DNA of 16,085 nucleotides from an uncultured Fretibacterium sp. (GTDB lineage: Bacteria > Synergistota > Synergistia > Synergistales > Aminobacteriaceae): the NCBI RefSeq assembly GCF_938030725.1, contig NZ_CALHIQ010000168.1, positions 1 to 16,085 of the forward strand, written 5' to 3'. Below the pieces are notes generated by a model. That model was not told where the DNA came from. It saw nothing but the letters and a program-made list of their open reading frames with translations, and did no database searches. Made by a program: the position numbers and the translations under genes. Positions 1-7,590 of the stretch are shown one piece after another. Within the stretch, counting starts at the first letter, position 1. Each line of letters starts with the position of its first letter.

Positions 1-142
1 TACCGAACAAGAACTTAAAAAAGCGATCATTGAGACGGTATATCCTTCCCTGCTCCAACTCCGCCTCGATTTGCCCCTCCGTCACAGGCCCCAACGCCGG
101 GCCGATCAGCTCACCGTCGCGCTCCCGCTCTGCATCCTCCAT
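1..142 (-). CDS. Rpn / PD-(D/E)XK nuclease-family transposase-like protein, N-terminal 47 residues (cut by window edge)
   Basis: An ATG at 142-140 follows a GGAGG ribosome binding site (151-155, 8-base spacer) and opens a frame that runs off the left edge, giving 47 residues. An acidic leader of about 30 residues (MEDAEREREGD-like composition, many Glu) is followed by the segment IYRLNDRFFKFLFG. This resembles the conserved opening of Rpn recombination-promoting nucleases and the PD-(D/E)XK nuclease family transposases, where a motif like NDxFFKxLFG precedes the catalytic core. The nuclease residues themselves lie outside the window, so activity cannot be judged. The gene is separated from clcA by a strong hairpin and has its own candidate promoter, so it is probably transcribed alone. 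The family call rests on one short motif. An unrelated protein with a similar motif is possible. Confidence 0.6.
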   Translation of the reverse strand, partial: MEDAERERDGELIGPALGPVTEGQIEAELEQGRIYRLNDRFFKFLFG

Positions 143-165
143 AGTCCCCACCTCCTCACAGCCTT

Positions 166-171
166 ATTATA
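166..171 (-). promoter_or_regulatory. candidate -10 box for the leftmost gene
   Basis: The minus strand reads TATAAT here, a perfect sigma-70-type -10 hexamer in an A/T-rich patch, 23 bases upstream of the ATG at 142. No good -35 hexamer is seen 16-19 bases further upstream; the best candidates there are only A/T-rich. The hairpin ending clcA lies just upstream, so the gene probably needs its own promoter. Confidence 0.5.
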
Positions 172-206
172 CAATTGGACTGTTGCGTTTAGAGTGACCA
201 TCCAAC

Positions 207-246
207 AAGCGCTGCGGCCCGCAAAACCGTGCGGGCCGCAGCGCTT
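207..246 (-). terminator. intrinsic terminator-like hairpin after clcA
   Basis: A perfect 16-bp inverted repeat (arms 207-222 and 231-246, AAGCGCTGCGGCCCGC and its complement) surrounds an 8-base loop. It lies 25 bases beyond the clcA stop and ahead of the next minus-strand promoter, which is where the proB-proA-clcA operon should end. On the minus strand the tail is only weakly T-rich (GTTGG). On the plus strand the stem is followed by TTTTCATCTTCT. The strong stem makes termination or 3'-end protection likely, but the poor U-tract on the used strand is a weakness. Confidence 0.7.
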
Positions 247-271
247 TTCATCTTCTCGGCAGCCGAAATCC

Positions 272-1816
272 CTAGAGCCGCACGCGCGTCAGCCGCTCCA
301 CGCGCTCCTGAATCTCTCCCCGCTTCTCGGCGGGGATGAGCAGGACGAGGTAGTCGCCGCCCATCAGCTTGACGCCGCCGCGGGGGACGATCTCCTCCGC
401 GCCGCGCTTCACCGTGATGATCAGGGAGTCGCCGGGCCATTGAAGGTCCGCGATGGTGCGCCCGTCGGCCTGGCTCAGGGGCTCCACGGCGAACTCCGCC
501 AACATGCTGCGTCGGACGGTGCGGTCGCCCTGGGGCGCGACGGGCAGCAGGCGCTGCAGGCTCTCGTAGACGGGGGTGGAGCGGCAGAGCTCCGCTACGG
601 TGTAGGAGGTCATGGCCACGATGCCCAGGGGCAGCATGAAGGCGAAGGAGCCCGTCATCTCGCTGATCAGGAGGATGCCCGTCAGGGGGGAGCGGACGAT
701 GGAGGAGAAGTGCCCCGTCATGGCCATGAGCGTCAGGGTGAGGACGAACTCCGGCTCCAGAACGCCCGCCACCACGGCCAACTGCCCCATGGCGTTGCCC
801 ACGAGGGAGCCCAGGACCAGGAGGGGAAAGAAGATGCCGCCGGGCAGACCGCTGCCGAAGGAGAGCACCAGCAGGAGGAGCTTCAGGCCGTAGAGCGCGA
901 TCAGGCGCACTGGGGCGGGGTTGGCCCCCATGGGGTAGAAGATCATGGGCTCGCCACTGCCGAAGAGCTCCGGCAGGACGAGGCAGAGGCCCGCCGTGAG
1001 CGCGAAGGGCAGGATGCCCTTTGCGTACCAGGGCAGCCGCAGCCGGCCGTAGAGGGCCTTGCCCCACAGGATGCACTTGTTGAAGAACACGCCGCTCAGG
1101 CCCGTGGCGATCCCCAGGAGGAGGATGAGCCAGTAGTTCCGCAGAGGCAGGAGCTCGTGTCCCGCGACGTGCAGCACCGGCTGAAACCCCATGATGGACG
1201 CGCCGACGAAGGCCGACGCGAAGGACGCGGCCGTGGCCCCCACCAGCACGACGCCGGAGAAGCTCTTGTGCAGCTCCTCCATGGCGAAGACCACCCCGGC
1301 GATGGGGGCGTTGAAGGCCGCGGCCAGCCCCGCTGCCGCGCCGCTCGAGATGAGGAAGTTGCGCGCGCTCAGGGGACGGCGCGCCAGGTCCCCGAACGCC
1401 TGCCCCACGGAGGCGCCGATCTGCACGGAGGGCCCTTCCCTCCCCATGGTGAGGCCGCCGCCCAGCGTGAGCAGGCCGCCGATGAACTTGCCGGGCAGCA
1501 CGCGCCGCCACGGGACCTGAAGCCGGCCCGCGAGCTGCGCCGAAACCTGCGGGATGCCGCTACCCGAGATGAGCGGGGCGAACTTTGCGCAGAGCCCCGC
1601 CGCGGCGCCCATCAAGACCATCAGGCAGAGGTACGGGAGCGGTCCTTCCTCCACCGCGGAGCCCAGCAGGGCGCGCAGCCAGCCGTTGACGGCGGAGATG
1701 CCCAGGCGGTAGATCGTGATGACGCCTCCGACGACGCTGCCGATGACAAGCCCGTCGATGAGCAGGCGGAGGCGGAAGTGGCTGCGCCCCTGCACCTCCC
1801 TGGCGGTCTGGTCCAT
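272..1816 (-). CDS. clcA: ClC-type H+/Cl- antiporter with C-terminal TrkA-C (RCK_C) domain
   Basis: This 514-residue polytopic membrane protein carries the ClC signature motifs: GSGIP (85-89), GREGP (126-130) and GGIFFP (326-331). The gating glutamate of GREGP is E127. The proton glutamate of transporters (E203 in the E. coli protein) appears conserved as E181 in AFNAPIAGVVFAMEEL, and the chloride-coordinating tyrosine as Y417. This predicts an H+-coupled exchanger rather than a passive channel. Residues about 440-510 form a TrkA-C-like domain (DGRTIADLQWPGDSLIITV, then GGVKLMGGDYLVLLIP), a regulatory module seen on many bacterial ClCs in place of CBS domains. The reading frame stays open far upstream inside proA; the ATG at 1816 was chosen because AGGGGG precedes it and it lies 11 bases after the proA stop. 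Linkage to proBA suggests an osmotic or acid-stress role, which is inference. Confidence 0.94.
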   Translation of the reverse strand: MDQTAREVQGRSHFRLRLLIDGLVIGSVVGGVITIYRLGISAVNGWLRALLGSAVEEGPLPYLCLMVLMGAAAGLCAKFAPLISGSGIPQVSAQLAGRLQVPWRRVLPGKFIGGLLTLGGGLTMGREGPSVQIGASVGQAFGDLARRPLSARNFLISSGAAAGLAAAFNAPIAGVVFAMEELHKSFSGVVLVGATAASFASAFVGASIMGFQPVLHVAGHELLPLRNYWLILLLGIATGLSGVFFNKCILWGKALYGRLRLPWYAKGILPFALTAGLCLVLPELFGSGEPMIFYPMGANPAPVRLIALYGLKLLLLVLSFGSGLPGGIFFPLLVLGSLVGNAMGQLAVVAGVLEPEFVLTLTLMAMTGHFSSIVRSPLTGILLISEMTGSFAFMLPLGIVAMTSYTVAELCRSTPVYESLQRLLPVAPQGDRTVRRSMLAEFAVEPLSQADGRTIADLQWPGDSLIITVKRGAEEIVPRGGVKLMGGDYLVLLIPAEKRGEIQERVERLTRVRL

Positions 1817-1827
1817 GCCGCCGCCCC

Positions 1828-3114
1828 CTAGCGACAGCCGGGCGTCGGGTTCGTGCCGCGGATCTGCCCGGAGCCCCGGACCATGAACTTGACGGACGTC
1901 AGCTGTTCGAGGCCCATGGGGCCCCGCGCGTGCAGCTTCTGGGTGCTGATGCCCATCTCCGCGCCGAAGCCGAACACGCCGCCGTCCGTGAAGCGCGTGG
2001 AGGCGTTGACGTAGACGGCCGCCGCGTCCACTCCCGCGAGAAACCTCTCGGCGTTCGCGTAGCTGTCCGTGATGATGGCCTCGCTGTGCTTCGTCCCGTA
2101 GCGGCGGATGTGCTCCATGGCCTCGTCCAGGCCGCTCACGACGCGGACGGCCAGGATCAGGTCCTCGTACTCCGTCGCCCAGTCCTCCTCCGTGGCCGGC
2201 CTGGCGTCGGGCCAGAGGGCCCGGACCTCGGCGTCCCCCCGGAGCTCCACGCCCAGCTCCGCCAGCTCTGCCATGGCGCGGGGGATGAAGGCAGGGGCCG
2301 CGTCCCGGTGGACCAAAAGCGTTTCCATGGCGTTGCACACGCCAGGACGCTGGGCCTTGGCGTTGACGGCGATGCGGAGCGCCATGTCCAGGTCCGCCGA
2401 GGCGTCCACGAAGGTGTGGCAGTTGCCGTCCCCCGTCATGATGCAGGGGACCCGCGCGTTCTCCAGCACGGACTGCTTCAGCCGCCGGCTGCCGCGCGGG
2501 ATGAGCACGTCCAGCGCCTGGAGCTGCATCAGGGCGATGGAGGCCTCGTGTCCCGGAAGCCGCAGGAGCTGGACGGCCGCGCCCAGCAGGCCGCAGTCGG
2601 AGGCCGCGTCCTGAAGGGCCAGGGCAATGGCGGCGTTGGACCGGCCCGCCTCGCGGCCGCCCCGGAGGATGACGGCGTTGCCGGACTTCAGGCACAGCCC
2701 CGCCGCGTCGGCCGTCACGTTGGGCCGCGCCTCGTAGATGATGCCGATGACGCCCAGGGGCACGCGCACGCGCGTGATCTCGATGCCCCCCTCCGCGCGC
2801 CAGCCGCCGGACGCCGTGCCGATGGGGTCCGGCAGGGCCGCGATCTCTTCGAGGCCGCGGGCCATGCCCTCGATGCGCTCCTCGTTGAGGGCCAGCCGGT
2901 CCAGCATCGCGTTGGACAGCCCTCCGCTCCGCGCCTCATCCAGGTCCTGGGCGTTCTCCTGGAGGATGTGGCCGCTGCGCTGCCGGAGCAGTGCGGCCAT
3001 GTTCGTGAGGGCGCGGTTCTTCTGCTCCGTCCCGGCCCCGGCGAGCTCTCGCGCAGCCTCCTGCGCAAGGCGCCCCATCCCGTTCAGGACCTCGTCAATC
3101 CTCGCTGTGTCCAT
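1828..3114 (-). CDS. proA: gamma-glutamyl phosphate reductase (proline biosynthesis)
   Basis: ProA reduces L-glutamate 5-phosphate to glutamate 5-semialdehyde with NADPH, the second step of proline synthesis, in the cytoplasm. The 428-residue length is typical. It belongs to the aldehyde dehydrogenase superfamily: the cofactor-binding segment VPLGVIGIIYEARPNVTADA (118-137) and the nucleophilic cysteine C260 in AQRPGVCNAMETLLVH are clear, as is LIPRGSRRLK (204-213) and the C-terminal GMGIS-like segment EMGISTQKLHARGPMG. The ATG at 3114 begins 31 bases after the proB stop. A purine-rich stretch with AAGGG lies upstream, a modest RBS that fits translation within the operon. clcA follows after 11 bases. 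Several long open frames overlap on both strands because of the high GC content, but only this one encodes a recognisable protein. Confidence 0.97.
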   Translation of the reverse strand: MDTARIDEVLNGMGRLAQEAARELAGAGTEQKNRALTNMAALLRQRSGHILQENAQDLDEARSGGLSNAMLDRLALNEERIEGMARGLEEIAALPDPIGTASGGWRAEGGIEITRVRVPLGVIGIIYEARPNVTADAAGLCLKSGNAVILRGGREAGRSNAAIALALQDAASDCGLLGAAVQLLRLPGHEASIALMQLQALDVLIPRGSRRLKQSVLENARVPCIMTGDGNCHTFVDASADLDMALRIAVNAKAQRPGVCNAMETLLVHRDAAPAFIPRAMAELAELGVELRGDAEVRALWPDARPATEEDWATEYEDLILAVRVVSGLDEAMEHIRRYGTKHSEAIITDSYANAERFLAGVDAAAVYVNASTRFTDGGVFGFGAEMGISTQKLHARGPMGLEQLTSVKFMVRGSGQIRGTNPTPGCR

Positions 3115-3145
3115 GATCTCACGTCCCTTTCGTTAAAGCCGGCCC

Positions 3146-4261
3146 CTACACCAGCGCCATGTTGTTGCGGTGCACGAGCTCCTCGAAGTCGCAGACCCCC
3201 AGGATGCCCGCGATCTCGTTCGACCGGCGGCCCAGTATCCGCCGCGCGTCGTCCGAGGCGTAGCTGCTGATGCCCCGCGCGACCTCCCGGCCCTCCGCGC
3301 TGCGGATGGAAACGACGCTGCCGGCGGGGAAGTCCCCCTCCACGCGGAGGACGCCGGAGGGCAGGAGGCTCCCGCCCTGGTGGAGGATGGCGCGCTCCGC
3401 TCCGCCGTCCACCGTCACCGTCCCGGCGGGGGCGCTGCCGACGGCCAGCCACTGGCGCCGCGCGGTGTAACCCTCCCGGTGGGGGATGAAGCACGTCCCC
3501 AGGTCCTCGCCGTCCGCGATGCGGCGCAGGACGTCCGGCTCGTCGCTCGATGCGATGACCATGGGGATGCCGGCCGCCATGGTGATGCGCGCGGCCCCCA
3601 GCTTCGTGGCCATGCCGCCGCTCGACATGTTGCTGCCGCGGGTCGTGGAGTTGGCCTCGATCTCCGGCGTGATGACGCTGACCTCGCGGATGAGGCGCGC
3701 GTTCGGGTTGCGCCGGGGGTCGGCGTCGTAAAGCCCCGCGATGTCCGACAGGATGATCAGGAGGTCCGCGTCCGCGTTGCAGGCCACCATGGCCGACAGG
3801 CGGTCGTTGTCGCCGAACTTGAGCTCATCGACGGCCACGGTGTCGTTCTCGTTGACGATGGGGATGACGCCGTACTCCATCAGGGCGAAGAGCGCGTTGC
3901 GGGAGTTGTGGTAGCGCTCCGGGTTCGAGAAGCAGTCCCGCGTCAGGAGGAGCTGGGCCACGCTCTGGGAGTACTCGCTGAAGAACTTCTCGTACATCTG
4001 CATGAGGATGCCCTGCCCCACGGCGGCCATGGCCTGCTTCTGGGGCAGGTTTTCGGGCATCCGGCCCAACTTCCCCACCCCTGCGCCCACAGCGCCCGAC
4101 GTCGTGAGGATGACGCTGCGCCCCGAGTTGTGCAGGTCCGAGAGCTCGCGCACGAGCCGCTCCATTTTTCCGATGTTGATGCGTCCGGTCGGGTAGGTGA
4201 TGGAGCTGGTCCCGACCTTGACGACGATGCGCTTCGAGCCGCGCAGGCTTCCTCGATCCAC
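3146..4261 (-). CDS. proB: glutamate 5-kinase with PUA domain (proline biosynthesis)
   Basis: ProB phosphorylates L-glutamate with ATP to give the unstable gamma-glutamyl phosphate that is passed to ProA. It is the usual feedback-inhibited, committed step. The amino-acid-kinase domain (about 10-260) shows RIVVKVGTSS (11-20), TTSGAVGAG (53-61), IVNENDTVAVDEL (135-147), FGDNDRLSA (149-157), SDIAGLYDADP (172-182) and SSGGMATKL (213-221). A PUA domain follows at about 278-355, making the 371-residue two-domain form. The start is GTG at 4261, preceded by AAGGGGG nine bases upstream. It is the first gene of the proB-proA-clcA operon and faces a divergent operon across about 160 bases. No proC is present in the window. 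Confidence 0.97.
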   Translation of the reverse strand: MDRGSLRGSKRIVVKVGTSSITYPTGRINIGKMERLVRELSDLHNSGRSVILTTSGAVGAGVGKLGRMPENLPQKQAMAAVGQGILMQMYEKFFSEYSQSVAQLLLTRDCFSNPERYHNSRNALFALMEYGVIPIVNENDTVAVDELKFGDNDRLSAMVACNADADLLIILSDIAGLYDADPRRNPNARLIREVSVITPEIEANSTTRGSNMSSGGMATKLGAARITMAAGIPMVIASSDEPDVLRRIADGEDLGTCFIPHREGYTARRQWLAVGSAPAGTVTVDGGAERAILHQGGSLLPSGVLRVEGDFPAGSVVSIRSAEGREVARGISSYASDDARRILGRRSNEIAGILGVCDFEELVHRNNMALV

Positions 4262-4334
4262 GTCCTCTGTCCCCCTTCGGGCCGGGACATCCGCGTTTTG
4301 CGTATGTCGGCCCCTGCTCCTTCATATGGGGCTT

Positions 4335-4344
4335 ATTGTATAAT
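4335..4344. promoter_or_regulatory. divergent promoter -10 elements (isochorismatase operon on plus, possibly proB on minus)
   Basis: The plus strand has a perfect TATAAT at 4339-4344, about 80 bases before the ATG at 4424. On the minus strand the overlapping bases read TACAAT (4340-4335), a plausible -10 for proB about 75 bases before its GTG. No convincing -35 hexamer is seen on either strand. The A/T-rich patch stands out in a GC-rich window and lies exactly between two divergent operons. If both elements are used they would compete for polymerase. Confidence 0.5.
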
Positions 4345-4373
4345 GAAAATCAGTAAAGTAAAAAGGTCCTGAA

Positions 4374-4391
4374 CGGCGAATTTTCTCGCCG
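4374..4391 (+). other. small hairpin in the 5' leader of the plus-strand operon
   Basis: CGGCGA (4374-4379) and TCGCCG (4386-4391) form a perfect 6-bp stem with a 6-base A/T loop (ATTTTC). It sits between the TATAAT box and the ribosome binding site. It could stabilise the leader or act as a simple regulatory stem. No T-run follows, so it is not a normal terminator. Confidence 0.3.
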
Positions 4392-4423
4392 GAAGCTCTT
4401 TGCAGGATAGGGAGTGGTCTTAC

Positions 4424-4975
4424 ATGCACACGCTCGTTAGCGCTCAATCGTCGTTTTTCCTGATGGTGGATATTCAGGAGCGGCTTCTGCCGGCCATCTC
4501 GAACGGGGAGGCCGTGGTCCGGAGTGCCACAAAGCTCCTGACCGCGGCGCGGGAGCTCTCGGTCCCCCTCGTGGTGACGGAGCAGTACCCCAAGGGCATC
4601 GGCCCCACGGTGCCGCAGCTCGCGGAACTGATCCCAGCGGGGACCCCCAACCTGACGAAGACCTCCTTCTCCTGCTGTGGTGCAGCGGGGTTCGACGCCG
4701 TGGTGACCGCGCTGGGTCGAAACACGGCGGTGATCTTCGGCATCGAAACCCACATCTGCGTCCTTGCGACGGCCATGGACCTCGTGGGCCGGGGGGTGAA
4801 GGTCGTCCTGGCCGCGGACGCCTGCGGGAGCCGCGAGGGGACGAACCACGAGCTGGCGCTGGCTGCAGCCAGGAGCTTCGGCGCCCTCGTGGTGCCGGCG
4901 GAAACGGTGATCTACCAGATGATGGGCGAGGCCGGAACGCCGCACTTCAAGGCGCTCCTCCCCATCCTCAAGTGA
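4424..4975 (+). CDS. isochorismatase-family cysteine hydrolase
   Basis: This 183-residue cytoplasmic protein has the fold and triad of the isochorismatase-like hydrolases: D16 in FFLMVDIQER, K79 in NLTKTSFSC and the nucleophile C112 in GIETHICVLATAMDL. The segment TEQYPKGIGPTVPQLAEL (52-69) is typical of the stand-alone ISOC1/ISOC2-like subgroup, whose substrate is usually unknown. It is therefore not a confident isochorismate enzyme, and no siderophore genes are nearby. The ATG at 4424 is preferred because GGGAG lies 9 bases upstream; an in-frame TTG at 4400 is an unlikely alternative. It is the first gene of a plus-strand run, and the next gene starts 11 bases after its stop. Confidence 0.9.
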   Translation: MHTLVSAQSSFFLMVDIQERLLPAISNGEAVVRSATKLLTAARELSVPLVVTEQYPKGIGPTVPQLAELIPAGTPNLTKTSFSCCGAAGFDAVVTALGRNTAVIFGIETHICVLATAMDLVGRGVKVVLAADACGSREGTNHELALAAARSFGALVVPAETVIYQMMGEAGTPHFKALLPILK

Positions 4976-4986
4976 GGCGCGGCGCG

Positions 4987-5889
4987 ATGAAGGCCCTGCG
5001 TCGCCCCTTTGCGCTCTGCCTGGCGGCCCTGGCGCTGGCGGCCGTCCCGGCCCAGGCCAGCTACGAAGAGGGGCTTGCGTTTCAGGCCAGCGGGGACGTT
5101 CAGGAGGCCTACGCCCAGTGGATGCTCACGTCCGGGGACCCGCGCAGCATGGCCGCCGTCGCGGGGCTCTTTGAGCGCGGCGACGGCGTCAGCCGGGACC
5201 TGGACCAGGCCGCGGAGTGGTACCGGCGGGCGGCCGAGAAGGGTAACTGCCGCGCCATGGCGCAGCTGGCGAACTTCTCCCTGTACGGGTTGGGTGGCGA
5301 AACCCGGAGTCCCATGGAGTGGCGCGCGGAGCTGGAGAAGGTGCGGGGAAAGGACCCCTACGCGGACTACATGCTGGCCTACTTCTACGCCAACGGACAC
5401 GGCGGCAGCCGCCGCCTGGAGGACGCCCTGGCGCTCCTGGAGCCCCTGGCGGGCTCCAACTACGCGCCCTTCGTGACGCTCTACCACCAGGTGGCCCGCC
5501 GCATCGAGGACCAGAAGGACGGCGTGCTGGACGCGGAGTTCCTGACGGGGGAGATCGCGAAGGGCGAAGTGTCCTTCGACCTCCGCTGGCGGGACAAGCG
5601 CCTCGTCGTCAGCGGCTACGTCAACTCCATCAAGCGCCTGCGGGACTACGGCTACGTGCTGAAGCTCTCCGGCCCGAACCTCTCCGTGGTGCCCAGGGAC
5701 AACCTCCTGGCGGTGTTCTACGCGCCTCTGGTGACGGACCCGCTGACCCGCCTCCGGGGAGGGGACTACGTGAAGATCGACGGGGTCTACGTGGGCCGGC
5801 ACCCCTTTGAGCTGGAGCCCAGCGCCCTGACGCTCTTTGGCTGCAACCTGCTTCAGGTGACCTCGAACGATGCCGATGTCCCGCGCTGA
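4987..5889 (+). CDS. secreted Sel1-repeat protein with C-terminal OB-fold-like domain
   Basis: A signal peptide is evident at 1-24: positive MKALRRP, a hydrophobic Leu/Ala core, then AQA before Ser25. The protein is 300 residues. Residues about 53-87 form a good Sel1-like repeat (GLFERGDGVSRDLDQAAEWY with AAEKGN), and about 88-170 hold two more degenerate ones (YANGHGGSRRLEDALALLEP). Residues about 186-292 resemble the tRNA_anti-like OB-fold of periplasmic proteins: LVVSGYVNSIKRL, YGYVLKLSG, LRGGDYVKIDGVYVGR, then a late Cys. Sel1 repeats usually mediate protein-protein contacts. The ATG at 4987 has GAGG nine bases upstream; a GTG at 4972 overlapping the previous stop is an alternative and would add five residues before the signal peptide. 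The next gene overlaps its last 20 bases. The specific role is unknown. Confidence 0.8.
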   Translation: MKALRRPFALCLAALALAAVPAQASYEEGLAFQASGDVQEAYAQWMLTSGDPRSMAAVAGLFERGDGVSRDLDQAAEWYRRAAEKGNCRAMAQLANFSLYGLGGETRSPMEWRAELEKVRGKDPYADYMLAYFYANGHGGSRRLEDALALLEPLAGSNYAPFVTLYHQVARRIEDQKDGVLDAEFLTGEIAKGEVSFDLRWRDKRLVVSGYVNSIKRLRDYGYVLKLSGPNLSVVPRDNLLAVFYAPLVTDPLTRLRGGDYVKIDGVYVGRHPFELEPSALTLFGCNLLQVTSNDADVPR

Positions 5890-7561
5890 GAGGCCCCTCG
5901 CGGGAGAGGGCGCCCCGGAACCCCGGCGCCCTGTCTCCGATGAGGCGCGCCCCGGCCGCCGGAACCTCCTGATCTTCCTGACGATCCTGGCCTACCTGTA
6001 CTTTCGCGGCATCGGGGACCACGGGCTGCTGGACCCCATGGAGGGCGTGCACGCCTCCGTGGGGCTCACCATGGCCACCCAGGGCGACCTCCTGCACCCC
6101 AGCGTGGGGGAGGCCCCCTACGCCGGGCGCGCCATGGGGACCTGGTGGCTCCACGCGCTGGCCCTGAAGGCCTTTGGGTGGGAGGAGTTCGCCGTGCGCT
6201 TCTGGTCCGCCGCCGCGGGGCTGGGCATGGCGCTGGCCGCGGCGCTGGCGTCGAGGGGACGGGGGGCGTGGATCGCCGCCGCGGTTTCCGCCAGCATGGT
6301 CATGGGCTTCACCGTGTCCCACCTGGCCTCCTCCCACGCGCTCTACGCCTGCTGCACCGCCATGTCCATGGCCGCCTTCGTCCGCCTTCAGCGCGGCGAG
6401 GGGCGTCGCTGGGCGCTCCTGGCCCACGCGGGAGCCCTCGCCGCTTTCGTCGTGCAGGGGCCGGAGGGCCTCCTCCTGCCGTGGATGACCCTGATCCTCC
6501 ACTCGGCGCTGACGAGCGGCTTCGGCCCCCTGATCCTGTGCTGGAGGTACTGGCCCGCCGCCCTGGTCTCCCTGGCGGGCGTGTCGGGCTACGTCGCCCT
6601 GCTGGCGACGCGGAACCCCATGATCCTGACCCTGATGCTCTACGAGGCGCCTCCCCTGCTCCAGCCGGGGGGGATGTTGAGCCTGCTCTTCATCCTGGTG
6701 AGCATGGTCCCCTGGCCGGGCCTCGTGGTCCGTGCCGCGATGGGCGCCGTGCCCCGCAGCCTGGAGGCCCTGCAGGGGGAGGAGCCCGCCCCCCGTTTCT
6801 TCCTGGTGGTCTGGGCCTTTGCCTTTGCCTTCTTCGCCGTCATGATGGGGGACTACCTGTCGATGGCCGCCGCCGTGCCCCCCCTCGCCGCGCTGGTGGG
6901 CGACTCGCTCGACGAGTGGCTCGCGAGGGGGCGCGTGGGAGAGGTGCAGCGCGCTGTGGCCCTGAACATCGTCATCATCGTGCCCCTCGCGGCGCTCGGC
7001 CTGCCGCTGGCCCTCCGTGCCATACCGGGGCTGAGCAGCGCCATGCTCTCGCTGGTGCCGTGGCTCTCCTTCGTCGTGCTCTGCGTCGTCGCCGGCTGGT
7101 ACTACGCCAGGACGCGGCAGCTCCTGAAGTTCGCCCGCAACGTCAGCGCCGCCGCCCTGCTGTGCCTCATGCCCCTGACGGGGATATTCGACCTGCTGGC
7201 GGAGGACGGCGCGATCCGGGACGTGGGGCTGGCCCTGCGGGGCTCCGTGCAGCGCGGGGACGTCATCGTGCAGTACGCGGTGAACCGTCCCTCCATGTAC
7301 TTCTACACCCTGCGGAACTACGCCATGGTGAACGCTCCATTCGTGCCCGGCCTGACGCGGCAGCGGGGGGCAAGCCTGTCCGACACGGCGCTGCACCTCC
7401 TGTGGGAGGACCACGGCCGCGCGTTCCTGGTGATCCCCCAAAAACAGCAGCCCTCGGCGCCGCTCCCCGGAAACATCAACAGGCTGATGGAGGACGACGG
7501 CATGGTCGTGCTGAGCAACCGCTCCGCCCCTCTCGGCGCGGGGTCACTCAGCGCCCGCTGA
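5870..7561 (+). CDS. GT-C-fold (ArnT/PMT-like) polytopic membrane protein
   Basis: This 563-residue protein has a charged cytoplasmic leader (about 1-31) and many hydrophobic segments through residue 420, followed by a soluble C-terminal part of about 130 residues. The first loop, GLLDPMEGVHASVGLTMATQ (52-71), then GDLLHPSVGEAPYAGRA and a Trp-rich helix ending FGWEEFAVRFWS, follows the pattern of ArnT / dolichol-P-mannose-mannosyltransferase-like GT-C enzymes: an acidic pair (D55, E58), a GDW-like segment, then a conserved FG-x-EFAVR turn. Such enzymes use polyprenyl-phosphate sugars at the outer face of the membrane. The Lys-Pro-Pro motif typical of this loop is absent, so catalysis is uncertain. 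AGGTGA nine bases upstream supports the ATG at 5870, which overlaps the previous gene by 20 bases and suggests coupling with the secreted Sel1/OB protein. Confidence 0.72.
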   Translation: MPMSRAERPLAGEGAPEPRRPVSDEARPGRRNLLIFLTILAYLYFRGIGDHGLLDPMEGVHASVGLTMATQGDLLHPSVGEAPYAGRAMGTWWLHALALKAFGWEEFAVRFWSAAAGLGMALAAALASRGRGAWIAAAVSASMVMGFTVSHLASSHALYACCTAMSMAAFVRLQRGEGRRWALLAHAGALAAFVVQGPEGLLLPWMTLILHSALTSGFGPLILCWRYWPAALVSLAGVSGYVALLATRNPMILTLMLYEAPPLLQPGGMLSLLFILVSMVPWPGLVVRAAMGAVPRSLEALQGEEPAPRFFLVVWAFAFAFFAVMMGDYLSMAAAVPPLAALVGDSLDEWLARGRVGEVQRAVALNIVIIVPLAALGLPLALRAIPGLSSAMLSLVPWLSFVVLCVVAGWYYARTRQLLKFARNVSAAALLCLMPLTGIFDLLAEDGAIRDVGLALRGSVQRGDVIVQYAVNRPSMYFYTLRNYAMVNAPFVPGLTRQRGASLSDTALHLLWEDHGRAFLVIPQKQQPSAPLPGNINRLMEDDGMVVLSNRSAPLGAGSLSAR

Positions 7562-7590
7562 GCACTGTCCGCAGAGAAAGGGAAAGGTTC

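Noticed and set aside
71..1831. 586-codon plus-strand open frame over clcA
   Set aside because: It is antisense to a well-supported ClC gene, is rich in Ala, Gly, Arg, His and Asp as GC-rich shadow frames are, and shows no family motif.
1930..3270. 446-codon plus-strand frame over proA
   Set aside because: Antisense shadow of proA with His/Arg/Gly-rich low-complexity composition and no RBS.
5630..7441. 603-codon minus-strand frame over the GT-C-like gene
   Set aside because: The opposite strand encodes a clear polytopic membrane protein; this frame is repetitive in Gln, Gly, His and Arg.
6145..7590. upstream extension of the SNF2-associated frame
   Set aside because: The frame is open only through GC bias and overlaps the GT-C-like gene. 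The ATG at 7591 has a purine-rich RBS and follows that gene's stop.
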